From Rudaea sp. 3F27F6 (GTDB lineage Bacteria > Pseudomonadota > Gammaproteobacteria > Xanthomonadales > Rhodanobacteraceae), in contig NZ_SCNG01000006.1 in NCBI RefSeq assembly GCF_005503555.1, positions 1-64,000 on the forward strand: a stretch of 64,000 nt of DNA, in the 5' to 3' direction. The notes below the pieces were generated by a model. It did not search any database and was not told where the DNA came from. It was given only the letters and a program-made list of their open reading frames with translations. Shown one piece after another: positions 62,618 to 64,000 of this stretch; the first letter of the stretch is position 1; each line of letters opens with the position of its first letter. The position numbers were made by a program, and so were the translations under genes.

Positions 62618-63601
62618 ATGAAAATTCTTGTCACCGGCAGCAGCGGCCATCTCGGCGAAGCGCTGATGCGCCGCCTGCGCGATTCGAACCACGAAACCGT
62701 CGGTATCGATATCCTGCCTTCGGCGTACACGGACGCGGTCGGCTCGATCGCCGACCGCGATTTCGTCCGGCACTGCATGCGCGGCGTCGATGCTGTGCTG
62801 CACGCGGCGACGCTGCACAAGCCGCACGTCGCCACGCACGCGCGCCAGGATTTCATCGATACCAACATCAGCGGCACGCTGAACCTGCTCGAAGAAGCCG
62901 TCGCCGCGAAGGCGAAGTCTTTTATCTACACCAGCACGACGAGCGCTTTCGGCGACGCGCTCACGCCGCCGCCCGGAGCGCCCGCGGCATGGATCACCGA
63001 AGACGTCGTGCCGATTCCGAAGAACATCTACGGCGTCACCAAGGTCGCTGCGGAGAATCTTTGTCAGTTGTTCCGGCGCAAGTTCGGCCTGCCCTGCCTC
63101 GTCCTGCGCACCTCGCGGTTTTTCCCCGAGGCCGACGACAACAAGGAGATGCGCGACCGCTTCGTCGACGCAAACATCAAGGCGAACGAATTCCTCTACC
63201 GCCGCGTCGACGTCGCCGACATCGTCGATGCGCATCTGCTCGCGATCGACAAGGCGCCGCAACTCGGTTTCGGCCGCTACATCATCAGCGCGACCACGCC
63301 GTTTGCACGCGCAGACCTGGCGGAGCTGCGCAACGACGCGTCCGGCGTTCTGCACCGGCTGTTTCCCGACTACGCCGACGAATATGCGCGCCACGGCTGG
63401 CACATGTTCGATTCGATCGACCGCGTCTACGTCAACGAACTGGCTCGGCGCGAACTCGGCTGGGAGCCGCGCTACGACTTCGCCTACGTGCTCGACCGGC
63501 TGCGCGCGAACGAGGATTTCCGCAGCCCGCTCGCGCAGGCGATCGGCGCGAAGGGCTATCACGAAGAAGTGTTCGAGGAAGGGCCCTTCCCGGTCGATTG
63601 A
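62618..63601 (+). CDS. NAD-dependent sugar epimerase/dehydratase
   Basis: 327 residues, extended SDR. Cofactor loop ILVTGSSGHLGEAL at the start, Tyr-x-x-x-Lys in NIYGVTKVAAENL, Ser/Thr in YTSTTSAFGD. ATG 62618 places the loop at the N-terminus. The substrate is probably a nucleotide sugar, but the C-terminal half has no feature that names it. Convergent with nagA, 9 bp apart. Confidence 0.9.
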   Translation: MKILVTGSSGHLGEALMRRLRDSNHETVGIDILPSAYTDAVGSIADRDFVRHCMRGVDAVLHAATLHKPHVATHARQDFIDTNISGTLNLLEEAVAAKAKSFIYTSTTSAFGDALTPPPGAPAAWITEDVVPIPKNIYGVTKVAAENLCQLFRRKFGLPCLVLRTSRFFPEADDNKEMRDRFVDANIKANEFLYRRVDVADIVDAHLLAIDKAPQLGFGRYIISATTPFARADLAELRNDASGVLHRLFPDYADEYARHGWHMFDSIDRVYVNELARRELGWEPRYDFAYVLDRLRANEDFRSPLAQAIGAKGYHEEVFEEGPFPVD

Positions 63602-63610
63602 GCCGCAGGC

Positions 63611-64000
63611 TCAGGCGTACTCTTCGACGGCGCCGCCGATCCAGGTCGCACTGACCTGCGAATGCTCGTCGAGCGCGACGAGATCGGCCGCGTAGCCCGG
63701 CGCGATGCGCCCGTGGCTCGCACCGAGGCCGATGAACTCCGCCGGATACGTCGACGCCATGCGCACCGCTTCGTCGAGGCTGACGTCGAGCCAGGCCACG
63801 GTATTGCGCACCGCCTGAGCCATGTCGAGTACCGAGCCCGCCAGCGTGCCGTCCGGCACCGTCAGCAGGCCGTCGCGCGCCGTGGCGATCTCGCCGTTGA
63901 TGCGAAATGACGGATTGTCCGAACCGACCGGCGGCATCGCGTCGGTGACGAGAAAAATCTTGCCGCGCGGCTTGGCGTCGAGCGCGACGCGCAGCGAGGC
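63611..64000 (-). CDS. nagA: N-acetylglucosamine-6-phosphate deacetylase, 3' end only
   Basis: The C-terminal ~129 residues of NagA; the reading frame is open to the window edge, so the gene starts beyond 64000. KIFLVTDAMPPVGS is the catalytic-Asp block of NagA, and WLDVSLDEAVRMASTYPAEFIGLG, GRIAPGYAADLVALD and the end IGG complete the family pattern. Removes acetate from GlcNAc-6-phosphate. With glk and an epimerase nearby it hints at an aminosugar-use locus continuing to the right. Confidence 0.92.
   Translation of the reverse strand, partial: ASLRVALDAKPRGKIFLVTDAMPPVGSDNPSFRINGEIATARDGLLTVPDGTLAGSVLDMAQAVRNTVAWLDVSLDEAVRMASTYPAEFIGLGASHGRIAPGYAADLVALDEHSQVSATWIGGAVEEYA

Noticed and set aside
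61379-63562. 727-codon minus-strand open frame across glk and the epimerase
   Set aside because: It spans two recognised plus-strand genes and the gap between them; composition is that of an antisense shadow.

Overview
The window is GC-rich DNA from a free-living gammaproteobacterium. The gene order cmk-rpsA-ihfB-lapA-lapB, followed by a WecA-type transferase, a CapD/WbpM-type dehydratase and galU, together with a TIGR02999-type sigma factor next to a TPR kinase and an Emr-type efflux operon, points to the order Lysobacterales (Xanthomonadales), perhaps Rhodanobacteraceae. This is an inference from gene content and order; no database was searched. Genes are densely packed on both strands. I found no rRNA, tRNA, CRISPR array, transposase, integrase or prophage, so this looks like core and niche chromosome rather than an island.

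Layout. 0.2-3.5 kb: ECF sigma factor plus transmembrane Ser/Thr kinase with TPRs. 3.5-12.2 kb (minus): cmk-rpsA-ihfB-lapA-lapB run into O-antigen/lipid-carrier genes and galU, interrupted by three copies of an unusual inverted repeat. 12.4-14.2 kb: periplasmic methionine sulfoxide repair (msrPQ). 14.1-18.6 kb (minus): tail-anchored double-FHA protein, a split pqiA, pqiB and pqiC (envelope lipid transport). 18.7-19.7 kb: two polyhydroxyalkanoate granule genes. 19.9-24.7 kb: MarR-regulated tripartite drug efflux operon. 25-30.6 kb: carbonyl-detoxifying oxidoreductases with a LysR regulator. 30.7-35.2 kb: TPR protein, glycosyltransferase, secreted amidohydrolase. 35.9-38.0 kb (minus): ArsR-SRPBCC-GST-DHFR-like operon behind a perfect palindromic operator. 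38.2-39.7 kb: second DHA2 transporter.

40.3-44.6 kb: a tight four-gene cluster in which two exported paralogues with EreA/ChaN-like motifs bracket a beta-carbonic anhydrase, preceded by an SDR-like protein lacking the catalytic Tyr. I do not recognise this as a described system, and it is the best candidate for something new. 44.6-50 kb: GlxA-type regulator, isochorismatase-like hydrolase, 3-hydroxyanthranilate dioxygenase, cyclophilin, PDZ lipoprotein, EamA transporter. 50.2-52 kb: ada coupled to a 2OG-Fe(II) oxygenase. 52-59 kb: histidine phosphatase, htpG with a sigma-32-like promoter, PiT phosphate transporter, TonB-dependent receptor. 59.2-61.2 kb (minus): rpsP-rimM-trmD-rplS. 61.5-64 kb: glucokinase, sugar epimerase and the end of nagA, which runs off the window.

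Other non-routine items: (1) a dispersed palindrome family (five copies) whose arms repeat CACGGAT every 9-10 bp; (2) two small secreted paralogues with six matching cysteines, one split by a frameshift at a five-base homopolymer; (3) regulatory details readable directly from sequence (ArsR operator, near-leaderless MarR promoter with tandem palindromes, heat-shock promoter of htpG, a (GA)9 tract in the msrP ribosome-binding region).
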